Below are positions 47,396 to 61,814 of a stretch of DNA of 64,000 nt, one piece after another (within the stretch, counting starts at the first letter, position 1; each line of letters begins with the position of its first letter). The notes beneath the pieces are model-generated. The model ran no database searches. It saw only the letters and a program-made list of their open reading frames with translations, and was not told the origin of the DNA. Source of the DNA: Diadema setosum (taxonomy: Eukaryota; Echinodermata; Echinoidea; Diadematoida; Diadematidae); assembly GCF_964275005.1 (NCBI RefSeq), contig NC_092689.1:7479200-7543199 (forward strand), written 5' to 3'. The position numbers and the translations under genes are program-made.

Positions 47396-49380
47396 CGGAA
47401 TTATTGAAGCCATGGTACTTCCTATAAAACATGCATGAAGGGTGCACGTCTTGATGATGTAGACGAAAGGATTAGAATTTAAAGCCGTTCGCGTCGTGAA
47501 AACAGAGGGCTAAACTGGAGTAGACTCAATCATTATGATACATCGCGAGCGCCTGATAGGATTAGCATGAATGACTGAGCAAAGTTTAACCTCTTTTTTC
47601 GATAAGGATTATATGTTTTCTAAATGTTACCGGCTTACTCATTAAAAAGGGAAGGAGAGAATTTGCCTCGCCAGAAAAGAACATTTCTCCAAAATATATG
47701 TCTGTGTGTGAGTGTGTGTGTGTCTGTGTTTGTGTTTATCACAAACTTTTTTCTTTTCAACCAAGCATGCATATAAGCCATAAGGAATATTCATAATCAT
47801 ACAACAAGCACGACAAGATTTATTGTATTTTTAAAAGTGCGTACTGCAACCATTGACATCTGTAATGGCAAATCAAGGAGCCAGGTATAAGCCGGCCATT
47901 AAATCCTGCGTATAGGGTGCATATACCATTTCATATGCCGGTATGGTACACCATATGGAAAGCTGTTGGTATCTGTAGCGTCTGCAGCGCTTCTTAACGA
48001 TTAAAGTTTGAGTCTATCCGTCAGAATCACAGACAAAAGACACAACAAACAGACTGGCTTAAAAGACCTTATTACGTTTTATGTCTTTCTTGATCCTTTG
48101 TTTTCAGTTTAAACAAGCTGCTCTGCTGTGCTCACAAAATGTTTTTATTGCATTAAAGTGAGGCTTTTAAACAATGAGGCTTTAACAAATAATGAGACTG
48201 AAAAGAAATGCAAATGCTTGTAAGACCCAAAAAAAAAAAAAAAAATCTGAGAGTTATCGAATTCATCACGCTCATATTTCTTTCGTATATACAAGAGTTG
48301 AGCCACTTCGGGAAACGGCTTGCAAACATAAAGGACATCATTGCATTACAATTCATGGTATAAAACACATGACATCGAATCCTGGATTTCCGTTCACAAA
48401 GAATTTCCTTGATTACAATTGTGTACTTGTGTGTATTTAAATATCTATTTGCAATATTGCATTAGAAATGAATCAGATTGAATTAAATTAAATCAAATTG
48501 AATTAAATGGTTAGAGCTGTTTACATAATTTCGATGAAACTTGCATAATTCAAGAGCCTGTAAAAATGCGTCAAATGATGAAAACCACTGTACATCTTAG
48601 ACGGCAACATTTCGAAAAATGTTCAGCCCATAATGAAGTTAAGTAGTCTCTTTCACCTCTATTTTCTTTACATCGCAAATCAAAATGAATTTTTTACATG
48701 TTTTACATAGTGAATGTTGGATAAAGGCAAGAATAAAACGACCTCTGTATTCACTTCACAGGGATAAAAGGCAATTAATGGCATGCAAGGGCCCCATCGC
48801 TAATAAGCCAAAAATAGAAATACGGAAATCTATTGCCTGTCTCACCGAGAGAGAATGTTCGAACCCACCATGCGGGGCAGTGATCAATTGAACGAAGAGA
48901 GCATTGGAGAGAGAGAAAAGAGAGCAAGAAAGAGAATAAGAGAGATAGAAAAGACAGAGAGGAAGAGAGGGTGAACTTTCAGACAAAATATTAGACATTA
49001 TTTAAGGAACTCCCAAAAGTATGACTCGCAAACAGAAACAGGTTCTTCTTATTGAATTTTGCAGTGAATCATACATCTTCACTTGGGGGCAAATCACCGG
49101 GTGGTTAGACTGAGGTGCCTAGATCTCTTCATTAAAGTGAAATTCCATACCATGAGTTAAGGAATTGTAAGGTTTACGTATTTTCATACAACAGTAAGAT
49201 TGAAGAGAGGCAATAGGACTGGACCGACTTGAACGTGTGCGCTTATCAACCCTTATGTATTTATTGATAGACTTTATTACTTTATAAACATCCTTTTGGT
49301 CACCATTTTACTACATGAGTGCTTACTATCATGTTCTACACATAAGTTATCTGAAATTGATTTATTTGATGTATAAATGA
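47396..49380. other. intergenic, no gene seen
   Basis: Contains a possible LINE tail near 48465-48510 (GAATTAAATTAAATCAAATT), a GA-rich purine stretch at about 48895-48970 and short GT runs near 47704. No supported gene. Confidence 0.5.
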
Positions 49381-49791
49381 CAGACTGACTGACTGGCTGA
49401 CTGACTGACTAACCGACTGACTGATTGACTGATTGATTGACTGACTGATTGACTGATCGACTAACTGACAGACAGACTGACTGATTTACTGATTGACTAA
49501 CAGACCGACTTACTGACTGATTGACTAACTGACTGACTAATTGATTGACTGATTGACTGATTGACTGACTGACTGGCTGACTGGCTGACTGACTGACTAA
49601 CTGACTGACTGACAGACAGACTGAGTGACTGATTGACTAACTGGCTGACTGATTGGCTGACTGACTGATTTACTGATTGACTAACTGGCTGACTGATTGG
49701 CTGACTGACTGATTTACTGATTGACTAACTGACCGACTTACTGACTGATTGACTAACTGACTGTCTGATTGATTGACTGACTGACAGAATG
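49381..49791. repeat. degenerate (GACT)n tetranucleotide array
   Basis: About 410 bp of GACTGACT with GATT, GGCT, AACT and GACA variants. Within it a 41-bp higher-order stretch recurs almost unchanged (TGACTAACTGGCTGACTGAT, 49635 and 49677). Confidence 0.95.
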
Positions 49792-51715
49792 AAACACATT
49801 ATTATGGTCATTACCCCGTATCTAAATGTGAGCAAATTTTCCGGGCATTTCGATAGCCAGTAGAAGGAAGGTGGTCAGAAACAATTCTACTTCCGCGTCT
49901 GCAATACATAAATTTTAGCATAGGCCAGAAGGGAGTATAACTTCACCCAAAATACGTAGCACAGGTTAGCGATATTTATAGTAATGTGCACTTAGGTTTT
50001 CAAAATGATTTGACGGATTGAGTCTCAACAATTATAATTCTGAATAGGTAATTCATTATGATAAATTCAACATTGACTTTAAAATGCTCATAGGCTTCAG
50101 ATAAAAATATATATGAAATTATTCTTCATGTTAAAAAAATAACCTGTAGTATATCTTTCTTACACTATTTTTTTTAGAGATATTTGTGAAATCTACGCTG
50201 CACTATTTAATCATATAACTGTCATGACTTTGAGAATGCAGAGGATATCTTTGATACACTTATATACGCATGATAAATATACATGATGTACGTATTAGGT
50301 TTATACTAAATGCTTTTCATTTTTATTATCCTAACCCTGGGCAGTTTAAAAGTCGCATTGTTGAAATCTGTTAGCAAGATGCTGCCGAGCAGATGTGGGG
50401 TATATCCTGGCTATTTTTAACTCCGCTCATCCCCCTTGCCAACCTCATTCGGAGCAATTCAGAGCGATCAGATATGGTATTTAAAGTAGAACTATCATGA
50501 GCTGCCAGTAGAGATCTCAATCGTAGCAGGGAGGCCCTGATCGTAGTAATCCAAGAAGGGAAATGCAGTCCTCTAATTAAAGATATTAACACACTTCATT
50601 TTTTGGTAAATGTTGGCTATCACCATGATCACAGAAGAACTCTGCTTTAAACTGATGACATGACGTGTGTCTACTGGGTTGGTTCTTTTTTTTTTCGTCT
50701 CACAGGGGTGGCAGAATGATTTTATCTGATCGAACATTACGAAAGAGAATAAGCTGATAAACGTGACATTGTCGCCTGGAAAATATGATCATTTAGACTC
50801 TAGAAAGAGTGGCAGTGTTCTTGTCATTGTTAATGGTATTATCTTTTTTTTTTTTTTGCTCGTTCTTCATGGGAAGCTCTCAAGGAAGAAGGAGAAATTC
50901 AATAAAAGGCAATATGGAAGTTTGCATCATTTTGGTGACAGCGGAGGTTAATAGAAACTGAAATGTTAAAGGTCGACGTTGACATTTGTCATTCTGACGA
51001 TGTAGGCCTATAATATAATCATGATAGTTATCATCATTGTTATTATTATCATTATTAGCATTAGCATTAGCATTAACATTAGAATTATCATTATCATTAT
51101 CCTTATCATTATCATTATCATTATCACTATTAACATAACGTTTGTTGTGTAGGTACGTATTGAAATATTCGTTAGGTTTAATTTGAGACATTCGGGCTTT
51201 AGTCGAAAATTACTTTGTCCGCTTTTTTCTATCTTCTATGGTAATGTCCGTCTGATTCGAGAACGATTTTTTTAAAAACTCATAACATACTTTCAAATCA
51301 AACGATAACCCGAGCTGTTATGCATTGCAGATTAGCAAAGCTTTGCATAAAATAGGAGGAACAAAATCATCAAAAATTTAACGTAGTTGTTGATTGAAAT
51401 AGCAAACCTTCCCGCACGCAGACGCACAACAAATGTTCGTGGTTTCCTACAAGCATGATATGCTCATTTTACAAGGATGTGTGTAAAGTGTAATTACATA
51501 ATCAATCTCCGCTTAGATATTGTTGATACGGACTATGTCAACCGTTTGACGCACTCAACACTCATCCCAATATCGGGGCCTGATGTTCCAGAAAAGGTAA
51601 GGCGGGGCACGTCGTGCAGCGGACCCAAGGGTGCCAAACCTTGCAAAGCGTTTCCTGTCCAATACATGTACAGCTAGACTCCGTCTACGGCCTCTTGTGA
51701 GGTAGTCGACTTTAA
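49792..51715. other. intergenic, no gene seen
   Basis: AT-rich. An imperfect ATTATC/ATTAGC run spans about 51028-51125. No frame is convincing, including that at 51477-51677. Confidence 0.5.
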
Positions 51716-52257
51716 AGGAAACAAAAATCCAAAGAGAAATGTGGATTGAGTGAAAGTAGCAACATCAGCAGAACATAATGAAAGTTTGAGGAAAATCAGA
51801 CAATCGATGCAAAGGTTATGAAATATAAAAGTTTTGGTGTTGGAACCACTGGATAAGGAGACGACTTGAGTTTATGGCATCATATTGTGTGGACAACAAT
51901 ATAAAGAAAAATATAAAGAAAATTCAACATGCTCTCACTTTCCTAGCGTAATGAAAGAGAGCAGGGGGAATAATTACAACCCTCAACATAATGTCAGAAT
52001 CAGTTTGATGGAATGTGTAATGTTCATGAAAAAAAATGAATTTTCGTGGAATTCTCTTTATATTTTCGTTATATTGTTGTCCACACATGATGTCAGGAAC
52101 TCTAGTAGTCTCCTTATCCAGTCATTACAACACCAAAACTTTAAAAATTGATAACTTTTGCATCGACTGTCCGATTTTCCTCAAACTTTCACTGATGTGT
52201 TCTACTAATGTTGCTGCTTTCACTCAATCCACATTTCTCGTTGGGTTTTGGTTTCCT
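51716..52257. mobile_element. 542-bp TTAA-flanked MITE with about 180-bp inverted ends
   Basis: TTAA at 51712-51715 and 52258-52261. It starts AGGAAACAAAAATCCAAAGA and ends TTGGGTTTTGGTTTCCT. The inverted match continues inward through AATGTGGATTGAGTGAAAG, CAATCGATGCAAAGGTTAT-like sequence and GGATAAGGAGAC to GTGTGGACAACAATATAA. So each arm is close to 180 bp and most of the element is one large hairpin. No coding capacity. Confidence 0.93.
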
Positions 52258-52261
52258 TTAA

Positions 52262-53095
52262 TGGGGCACAACGTTGAAACCCATGTAACATTGCCCCCTC
52301 CTCCTTCTCTCGGTCTTTTCCCCCGTCTTTTCCCTGCCCGTCAAATTTGATTTCCTCTCAATCGCGTGCACAGCCCTCACTGACAGACCTTTGGGGAACA
52401 GAGTAGTTTGTGCTGTAAGCTCGAGGGCGGTGGAGTCCGTAAAAGATTAACCTTTTTCTTCGGGATTTCCACTAATTCCTCGGAAAATGGCTCATCAGAG
52501 AGAAGATACAGTACGGTTTTCCGAGCACCTAATTCTCTGCGGCACTGTGCTTCCGTCAAAATTTTTGCCGGATAGAACGCCATCTCGCGGCGAGTTAATC
52601 GACCGCTCTGACATGTCTGAGTTCTCCCACTTCAGGTATTTTTACAGTCGAGTCGTCAAAAAAAGTGTTCACGATTAAATCAAGGCAAATTTCCGCAGAC
52701 AATTTAATGTACTTACGTTTTATTTTCCAATCTTAGCATTTGACTTTGTATCTGATACTTTTACTTGTCTTATTTCACTAAAAGTGCGAGTTATACTTTG
52801 CTTATTCATACTTAAACACAAGTTGTTCGTGTATAATCTTTGACGAACCGACATCGTTCTACGACTGACTTTAATAGATTCTGTCAATTCATCCGTGCGG
52901 AATTAAACCCATAATAAACACCGGTAACCAGCTGTTGCTGGATTAGCTGTGGTATCTATGCTTTAGTGCTAACTTCACTGTCATTGGATCGACAAACATG
53001 ATTCTTACTCAATGATCTCAGATTAAAGTTCTGAGCAGACCGAATCATTCAAAAACTTCTACTTGAGGGGATAGTTGACTATTGTCTTTTTTAAG
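52262..53095. other. intergenic, no gene seen
   Basis: Locally less AT-rich at 52370-52640 but with no frame supported by splice sites or recognised motifs. Confidence 0.45.
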
Positions 53096-53345
53096 CAGGG
53101 CTCGACATTAGCGATGGCCAGATGGCCCGGGGCCACTAAACATTGCTGTCGGGCCACCAAATTTATCTTTTCGTGGTCCCAACGGGCAACTACTATTCAA
53201 AATGGATTTTTACTCTTTGTTTTTATTTCGGGCCACAACATATCTTTTTCGGACAACCAAAATTTCAGATCTTAAGATTTTAATGGCCCAAATGGGTTAC
53301 CAGACACACACACACACACACACACACACAAATAGCGTTGAGCCA
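53096..53345. mobile_element. probable MITE starting CAGGGCTCGACATTAGCG
   Basis: The left end CAGGGCTCGACATTAGCG has a weak inverted match AGCGTTGAGCC near 53333-53343. The body has repeated GGGCCAC boxes (53129, 53152, 53230), and a CA run lies at 53302-53330. Boundaries are uncertain. Confidence 0.5.
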
Positions 53346-54234
53346 TAAGTCATAAGTCATAAGTATCATTAACGTTTCTGATCATGTTGATAATTGCCAT
53401 TGTCCTGGAAGAAAAATCTATTACGTCGTCACCCTTCTTTTTCCTCTCATATTTTCTTTACAACTTGTCGACAATGACTAACGAAATAGAAATTAATCAA
53501 ATTCTCTGGCTCTGTCTCCACTTCTCGTCCTCGGAATATAGTTCACACACCGACATGATGACAATAAAGGGGACACTCATGAAACAATGACAAATCAGAA
53601 CTTGAAAAGTGGGGAAGGGGAGGGGGCAAACAAGAGCGCTCACGAAAAGTTGTACGTGATCATGTTTGGATTTTTTTATTCTAAATCAAGGAAATGATGA
53701 CAGTCCATGAGAATGACGAGCCATCATGCCTATTTTTTTTTTTTTTTTTGATGACACATCATCTACATTGGCACACGCCTGTTCGCCAGAGAAAAAGGGA
53801 GAGTACAAGTATAATTCCATTAAATAGTGACGGCCAAGTTTGAGCACAGTAGGTGGACATGACGTACCAGATGTAGAGCGAGGGCATAGTCATTGTTTCT
53901 CTCGAACCATCAGCGGTCAAATCTATTCTCGGCGCTCGAACAGTCCGCCATTCTGACGACTACTGCATGCCAGTGTTTGGGAAAACCGCAAGACCGAAGC
54001 GACATTCTTTCCCGAGCATTATGATCGTGAGTTGATGCTCACAGCTTTCAGCTGTGAAATTCACAAACAAAATTCATTCGTACATGCCCTTGTTTCTGTT
54101 TATGTCGTATTTCAAGATTTTGTTGTTATTTTTTCGTTACTTTTTCTTTTTTTGTGTGAAAAAAAAAAATCTTACCACGGTGTTACATATTCTTTCTTTT
54201 TTTTGTTCTTTGAATAAATTCATGTTTGTAATAC
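53346..54234. other. intergenic, no gene seen
   Basis: Homopolymer-rich AT sequence without coding or RNA signals. Confidence 0.5.
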
Positions 54235-54355
54235 TGTGTGCATAGTGTTTGTATTTTTAACCTGTGTGGACCCCTCTGAAAAAACAGCCTTTGGCTGACG
54301 AGAGTATTGCACCCCATGAGTGGAATAAGATTACTGAATTAAATTGAACTGAACT
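54235..54355 (+). mobile_element. LINE 3' UTR and tail fragment
   Basis: GGACCCCTCTGAAAAAACAG, then GGCTGACGAGAGTATTG, ending GATTACTGAATTAAATTGAA and CTGAAC. This is the layout of a LINE 3' UTR with a short-unit tail. No coding part visible upstream. Confidence 0.45.
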
Positions 54356-55299
54356 TACATGATCAAGATATCCTTCTTCCATCAACCTTGTGATCACTAT
54401 ATAAATAATCATATTTTACTTATTTACTGGAAAAATACAAATAGAAGGGCGGGGATCTCTCCGCTCGACAAAGTAATGAGATACTGACAAACGTGGAGAT
54501 CCATTTCTGGTGTTGCTTTTTGTTTTCCTTCTTTTGTACCTGATTATCAATACTTCACTATTTCCAATCGAGCTGTGTTTAGAGATATAGGTTTTGTTTG
54601 TTGATGTATTTGCCATGGTTTTCCCCGGACGAGTAGGGACAGTTTTGAATTAATGTGTAAGTTCCCTTGTGAAGCAGGCCATTTTCAGCACATAACATAC
54701 ACGGATGACATATATACATAATGAACTTTGATATTTGATAGTTTTTGGTGTCACCTCTCATTGTTGATGTAATTCGTTACCTGAGAACCAGCAAGATATT
54801 TGGATTGCATAAATTTTATTGATTCATTTACCTGCGAGGTTCTCTGTCAAGAATATGTTACATTGAATTATGTGTGTTAAATGGAAACATAGGCACTGCA
54901 TGCCTTACACACTTTCAGACTCGCATCCACACGTCAACACAATATTTGCCTCTGAACCTTGAATATCAGCGCAAACATTTCACACAGAAGAAACCACATG
55001 GCAGGCGCTACGTTTTCAAAAATGGGGAAGGGGGCACTTCCGGGTTTCATGCTTTCTCACTCCACTTCCGGGATTCTTCAGCTGACAAGCAAAAAGAAAA
55101 AGAAAACGTTCCTCGGCGCAAAAACAACGGCCCTACCGCGCTCAAAGGTTTCGAGGCTTCTTTCTATATACTGCCACTTCCGAGGTAAAAAAAAAAAAAG
55201 AGTGTGTGTAGGGGGGGGGGGGGTGGGGGCAAAGTGGTGACACCCTATGTAGGCCTATTCCTATGTAAGGGTTGCATGATACCGTAATCTAATATACCG
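54356..55299. other. intergenic, no gene seen
   Basis: The frames at 54874-55240 overlap one another, cross poly-A and poly-G runs and have no other support. Two CACTTCCGGG boxes occur at 55036 and 55063. Confidence 0.45.
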
Positions 55300-55530
55300 A
55301 ATATCTAAATATGTGCCATTTATTTTATAACCTATTTCTTCAACGATTAAGCCCACAAAAAGAAAAAAAAACCTGTTCCGAACCAAGATCCTGCCAGCGA
55401 CATCATCTGTCAATCATTGCTAAAGTTCTAATATGATTAACCAAAGCCACCGTAATGCATCTTTCCCTATTGACTGAGCATAAGTTGCATGTTCCCCTGC
55501 TGTTTCTTTTGTTAATCACATTAGTAACAT
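55300..55530. repeat. dispersed repeat family, copy 2
   Basis: Same-orientation homologue of 17815-18075; the clearest shared block is CATCATCTGTCAATCATTGC. Confidence 0.65.
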
Positions 55531-55938
55531 GAAATCAAATGCTCTACCTGCACATGGATAAATTTTTTATTACTATTTCATTTGCATGTACTGTTTATCG
55601 AATGATCAACGTTTTACAAGCTCCGCGTTTTAGTATATCACTCTTTTCGTCACTATCTTCAGTTCTATTTTATATCCCTGCAAGATATGTGATTGTTTCT
55701 CTCATTTATATTCATTACATGTATTCATGTACACATATAAACATTTTGTTATACTCATAAATGATTTTTAATTATACTTTATGATAACTTTTAACAAATT
55801 TATCATAATTGATATATCTTTCGTTAAAACAATACAATTTGCCAGTATTACATTTATGTGTTACCTTTAGTGGATATAAAGTATGATTAGATTGAATCGA
55901 GAGTAGAGTAGCTAGCCTATATAAGGGCACAACCAGAC

Positions 55939-56010
55939 ATGGGACTCTGTAATCCAAGACACCATGATTGAGAATCCGCAGTTTTATCCACTGAGCCATT
56001 TCAGCTCCTC
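55939..56010 (-). mobile_element. tRNA-derived SINE fragment
   Basis: On the minus strand a very good A box, TGGCTCAGTGGATAA, is followed at tRNA distance by a degenerate B box (TTGGATTACAGAGTCC). Not a functional tRNA. Confidence 0.6.
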
Positions 56011-59000
56011 TATCGCATGCGTAATTAAGTTTGTGCATGTGGAAAGTGGGTCTGGAAGATGGACCGTTTGCAGGCATTAGAGAGAAAGAGAGGAATTTGA
56101 ATTACCGATGGTTAAAACTCTCTCACATAATTTAGAAACAGACAGACAAACAAACGAACAAAAACAAACAAACCTTTCTTTGACATTACTGTGTTTACTT
56201 TATAAGTCAGGTCATAATTATCATAAAGAAGATGAAATAAAAAGTTGGGAGGGTCAAATGTAGTCAAAGATTTCGTTCTTTTTGTGAAAGCCTTGGCGGA
56301 ATCAGTGTAGTTCTGATATGATTTCAACATCAGCCCGTTTCAAAATATGTCGCAATGTCACAGTAAGGAGGGGTAAGAGTTTCTATTTACAGATAATGAA
56401 GGGAGGTATTCTAGCCGTAATTAACGCTCACCATGAATCAGCAAAATCAAAGACAAACAGCAAAGAGTTTTAAGGAGGCCCTTACCATCATAAAACGTGC
56501 ATTATACTGCGTGGAGCAATGATTAAGTCAGGAAACTCTATTTTTTTTTTTTTTTTATCAAAGCACGTAATAACCCCTCCACCCCCTCCCACGCCCCACC
56601 CAACTCCATTTAGTGGTTGATACAGTCATTCACTCGTCAGAAGTTAAAGACACGACCATGACAAGCGATTTCCGAGATCTGTTATTCTCTCCTGAATACG
56701 TACTTCACTCCCTTCAGACTAACATTTATGAGATACCATTGACATAAAAGATAATCTAGTTGTTGTAAGAGTAAAAACAACTACCCCCCCCCCCACACAC
56801 ACACACACTGACACACAAAGTGACAAAACGGGATACATCGTTTAGAAAATGGGATACATCGTTTACAATGAACTGGACTATAATGATGAAAAGGTTATGA
56901 CCTTTAGCCCTGTCAGAACCACTGCCTCAGAATACCACTGACTCTGCATAATATACATGCAGGTTGCAAAATGGTAATGGCAGATTTAAGTGTGCTGTCT
57001 GAGATAAGGTGTCGTTTACAGGCATCTTAATCAGCCATCTTGTTCAGGCCTCTGTGACGTCATTCCTGCGGATCCTCTTTAATTTCGTTTGCGCGAAGAC
57101 TTTCCTTTTTTTCCCCCTTTTTTCCTTATGACTTAGAAATATAGACCTTACAGTCAGATGATCAACATGCCCGTTTTTAACTCGTCAATGGGAACCTCTT
57201 TGGGTGATTTGCTCACGATCAAGTTGGCACAGTCACCCCTCATATTTTTTTGTCCACTTCCGCACATATTTTCATTTTGCCCTTATACCTTCAGTTTTAA
57301 TGGCTTCATCGAAGCACTGCTTTACCTCTCTTCCCCTCACCCCTCCGGTTTCTTCCCCGTCTCTTCTTTTCCATCTACTTAGTATTATCTTTCTCGCTGT
57401 ATCAAACGATAGGAGCATTCGTTGTACATGTATTGATAGAAATTGATAGGCCGTGTACAGCACTGTCATTTCAGCATATTCAGTGCAAAAGATATCACGT
57501 CTTGGGAAGATGTCAGCTACCACTTGCTTCGTATAAAGAATTTAGCAATATACCATAGAAGGGTTGACAAAATGGGAAATACGCGATGACTATATTTGCC
57601 TTTTTTATTATTGATTTATGTCCTTCATGTCCCTTATGTTATATCAACATTATCACAGTGCATCAAAAATTAAGTAATCTGCGTATCGACTGAAAAAAAA
57701 AAACACAACAGACTGATGCATTGAATAAGAACCTGTGGGGAAAAAAGCATCATTTTTGAGCGACAATAAATAGATTTCTATCTGACAAAATTCTTTGAAA
57801 ATAAGGGTCACTTAAACTACTTTGATACAACTTCACAAACAAGTTATTCATACATGTTATCGAAAAATAAGGGTCAGGTATGACATAACAATTATGACGT
57901 TATACGTATAGATTATGACCGGTTGTTTGTGGATATAGTGACGTTAAAGGTAAAAAGAAGGAAACGCGCGTGCCAAAGTTTAAGGTGCTTGTTACAATCA
58001 ACCACAGCTCGGAATATCCTTGGGGCGTGATGAAGGTGAGTCACAAAACGGGTTAATGTGGACTACCACGATGTTACTTTATTTAGTCTCCTCTTAGGTT
58101 GTCGAGATTCCCTGTGACCATCCTATAAAAATCCCCGAGAGATATGAACTCCATCACACGACAATTAATGCAATTCGTCAGCCCCCCTCTCCCCTCGGCT
58201 CCCCCATGTCTGACAATATTTTCTTCAATGTTTGCTTTCCTCTGTCACTCCTTTCCTAATTCCTTACATCCTGTCTGGTATTAAGTCTAGAAATAACCAA
58301 AGAGTCTTAATACCAGTTAATTGTTGTCCTCATCCGCCGACACCTTGTGCCCGTCTCATCTATATAAATTCGTTTCCTCCTTATCCTTAATTTCACGGCC
58401 TTACTGCCTTCATTCTTAAGCCCTATTTGCCAGACATTAATCGCTGCGATACTAAGCTTGTAGATATACAACTAATAGTACGCAAAACACTCAGGTAAGG
58501 TTGCCAGGTAGTCGTCTTTCCATGCTTATACATCGACCTTCAATAAATATATCCGCCTACACACGCTCTTGATTCTCTCAATTTTTGGCGGTAACGTTCG
58601 TCTGTTTATGCCCGACTTTGAAGGCTACCAATACTCGAACTGCCTACCCCCGATCTTGTTGACCCCATTTTTCACATAATTGTGGTACACTGCTACTGAG
58701 GTACTACAGTGCTGCTGATCAACTGATTTAACATTTTTTTTTCAATATACGCTCTTCAACTGCCAGTGCTATAACTACCACAGGAACTGATAAACCGCTG
58801 CTACTACCATCATTTCCTTTACTAGTTCTCCTATAATTTTATTGTTACTTCGACAACCACTGATGCCATTTCTGTTTCAGGTGTCATCCCATAATTTCGT
58901 AGAACAACAACGACATCTATACTTGTTTGATATTTCAACTTTAAAAATACTACATCATTTCCGTGGCTGCCCTGCTGCTGTATTATACTATTTTAGGGTT

Positions 59001-61814
59001 AACTCTATACACATTATACGGATGTCAAATCTTTCACCAGTGACAACTGATATCGTAACTTCGTTTGCTTATGATTCAATTATGTGCAAATGCAGAAACA
59101 GCTATATGACTATAGAAAGTCACAGTGTGAGGAGTATTTATCGCTTATCGGGATGATAAGATCAATTTTTGAAAACCAAATCACTTTCACTCTATGTTTT
59201 CCGTCAGTAGATTGTTCTCTGTGTGAAAGAATATCGATGTATATGATGAGCACAGAAAAGCATACCTCTCAGAGGAGCCGCCTAACACTTAAGTTCACCT
59301 TCAATTAAACCGGACAGTGTGGGCAGGTGGTCATCATTATCACCGGTGTCCTAGCGTGACTGGCGCAAATTAATTCCGATTAGTTATGATCCATACCAAA
59401 TTTGCACTCAGCCATCAGTTGCTTGTTTAGCGCCCCTCTGGGTGTCAATTTGCGGCTTGTTGTCCCCCGGAAGTGCGTGGAAGGCAGTGTTCAAACTATT
59501 TGATGAGTGATCTTGATGAGTTGTCCGTGACGTTCGGCTGTTTCGTGTTTGCATTGGAATAAGAGCATTTTCACGACTATTTTTGAAGATGTTCTTATAA
59601 TAATTATTACTATACGGAAATACCCCTAAAAGAACCATCATGGAAGTATTTTTCCACCATGAATGTTGAAATCAGTTACATTTCATGAAAAATGAGAAGT
59701 CTCGTATTACACGCTAGTGACGACACAGCCTCAGGACTGAATCCGCAGTTCTTGATATCTATAAGACACAATAATGATTGACTCACCGATATGAAACTAC
59801 ATTGCTTTTACCTCCCTGCTTTAAATCAATATTTTTACTTTGTTGTCTTTCATAAATTTAAATAATAATTCAAAACAACTTTATCTCGGGGTGTCTGACA
59901 CGTTTACAATTCTCTTTATTTGGTTTGTATATACAAGCTGTTATAAAATCACTTGGCTTGTAATGTACCACCTCCAATCCCTTACCCCTTTAAGTTACTA
60001 TAATGACCATTTTTGAGTCAAGTCTTTTATTGTCCTTGCAGTGCAACCGCTATCAGTGCAAGCTCACAATTCCTTACGGAATACGCGAGGTTATTGATAT
60101 TCTATTTCATTTACATTCCATTCATGACGTACTACTACAAACAATGGATATTGACTGCGTGTGCAATCAAAGTGTATGGTTAAAAACAAAATGCAGAGAG
60201 ATTAAGTTTTTTTTTTTTCATCTCTTCTCAGTAAATACGGCTCACGCAGGCTTGCTGATGAAAATCTGGAATTCATTGATCTAGCTGATTAAGCCTCTTC
60301 GTATTCGCAAGGATGAAATATGATATCTTCTATTCCAACTTACTGAAACACACATGGCGCTTTTGAGTATGTATTGAATCGAATACATTGCACGTAGGCG
60401 CGAAATAATGGGTTGCAGTTCGAAATAATGTGCTCTTTTTTTCCATTAAGTCCGTGAGTCATTTTCTGAAGCTACGATTCGCATACATCTGGGAACCGTA
60501 AGACAATAGATTGAGGGCCTTCCGCCTGTTCTTACCCAAAGACAGTCGTAACTCGAGCCCTTCACCTTCGATTTTTTTTTTTTAAGTTTGGTAAATTTCT
60601 TCTCCCTCTCTCTGAAACAGAGCATTTATAGAATAGCACACTTCCTTTGAGGATCACATAACTTAAGAAAGAAATCTTCGAAAATTTTTCGACAGGATCT
60701 CCAGCAAGAACGAAACTTGTTCCCTGCTCTCCAACTCGAAACACTCATCGAATTACGAGGGAGCAAAATGATGTAATTATAGGGATGATGTCACTGTCGG
60801 AGGGGTCACCAGGAGGTTCTCGTTTTCCCTATACAGCCAACCCCTATCAAGCACCTGTTGCAGTGATAATGCACAAATAATATATGAAAAAAGATGCACA
60901 CAACATAGACAACAATAAAAATTACATTTCTCTTCTTCTCTCCCTTTCCCAGCGTGCAAGCCCCACCTCCGATGAGATGATACCAGGGTAGTCTACCGCA
61001 CTTTTATGCTCGCTGACTCACTGGGCAGGAACCGAGCCCCTCGCCACGATCGCTCACCGAGAGACGGGGCTTCCTCCCCCCAGCTGACTCCCGGTCAGAA
61101 TCCATTCCGACACCACGAACATGAACTCGGATCATGAACATACACACACGGCGATATCACGAACATGGTTGAGGTTGACTTGAAATAGAATCCCCTTCAA
61201 AGGGAAGGGTGCCATGAATAGACGTCAATCACAGCTCAGTGAATATGGATTGATGGAAGGCAACTGGATATGAATCTTGCTTCCATTTCAAAATGTCAAA
61301 GAATCAATAATTATCTAGATGTCCATTTACTAATACTAGTCCTCCGTGAGAACTGTTTCCTCTAATATTTACCCTTTGATAATGTATGTGTCATGAACAT
61401 TTCTAATATATATTTCTTTTTCTATAAATGAACGCGCCGAAGGAAGGACAGAAAAATTTGTTAGTGCAAGCTGCATGGGCGATCCTCCGTATCTATTATT
61501 CAGTATAGCCTACTTACCTTGTACATTGTAATTGCCTTTTTCATCTGATCGGGAGATAAAACCAAAACTTCTTATGATCTATTGGTATACTCTATATTCA
61601 TGTATAACTATTTTCTTTTTTATCATGAAATGTCGCCAGTTTGCTGTGAATAAAATGTGTAATATATCTTACAAGACACAGTCAATGCCTTCATGTGAGG
61701 TCATGTACGGGGTCATAATTTGAAATAATTTCGTACATAGGCAGAACTATGGGGAAATGACGCCAACGAGAGTCATATAACCATCTTTTATTCTTTAAAA
61801 ATGTCTCATTGTGG
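56011..61814. other. intergenic, no gene seen
   Basis: About 5.8 kb with no supported gene, RNA or recognised transposon. It holds short poly-C/CA near 56784-56808 and several poly-T runs. Overlapping frames at 57158-57523 and 58842-59308 have neither domains nor splice support. Confidence 0.45.

Noticed and set aside
52487..52678. Short plus frame in a less AT-rich patch, ending near CACTTCAG|GTATTT
   Set aside because: The possible donor is weak and no acceptor, domain or homologue was recognised.
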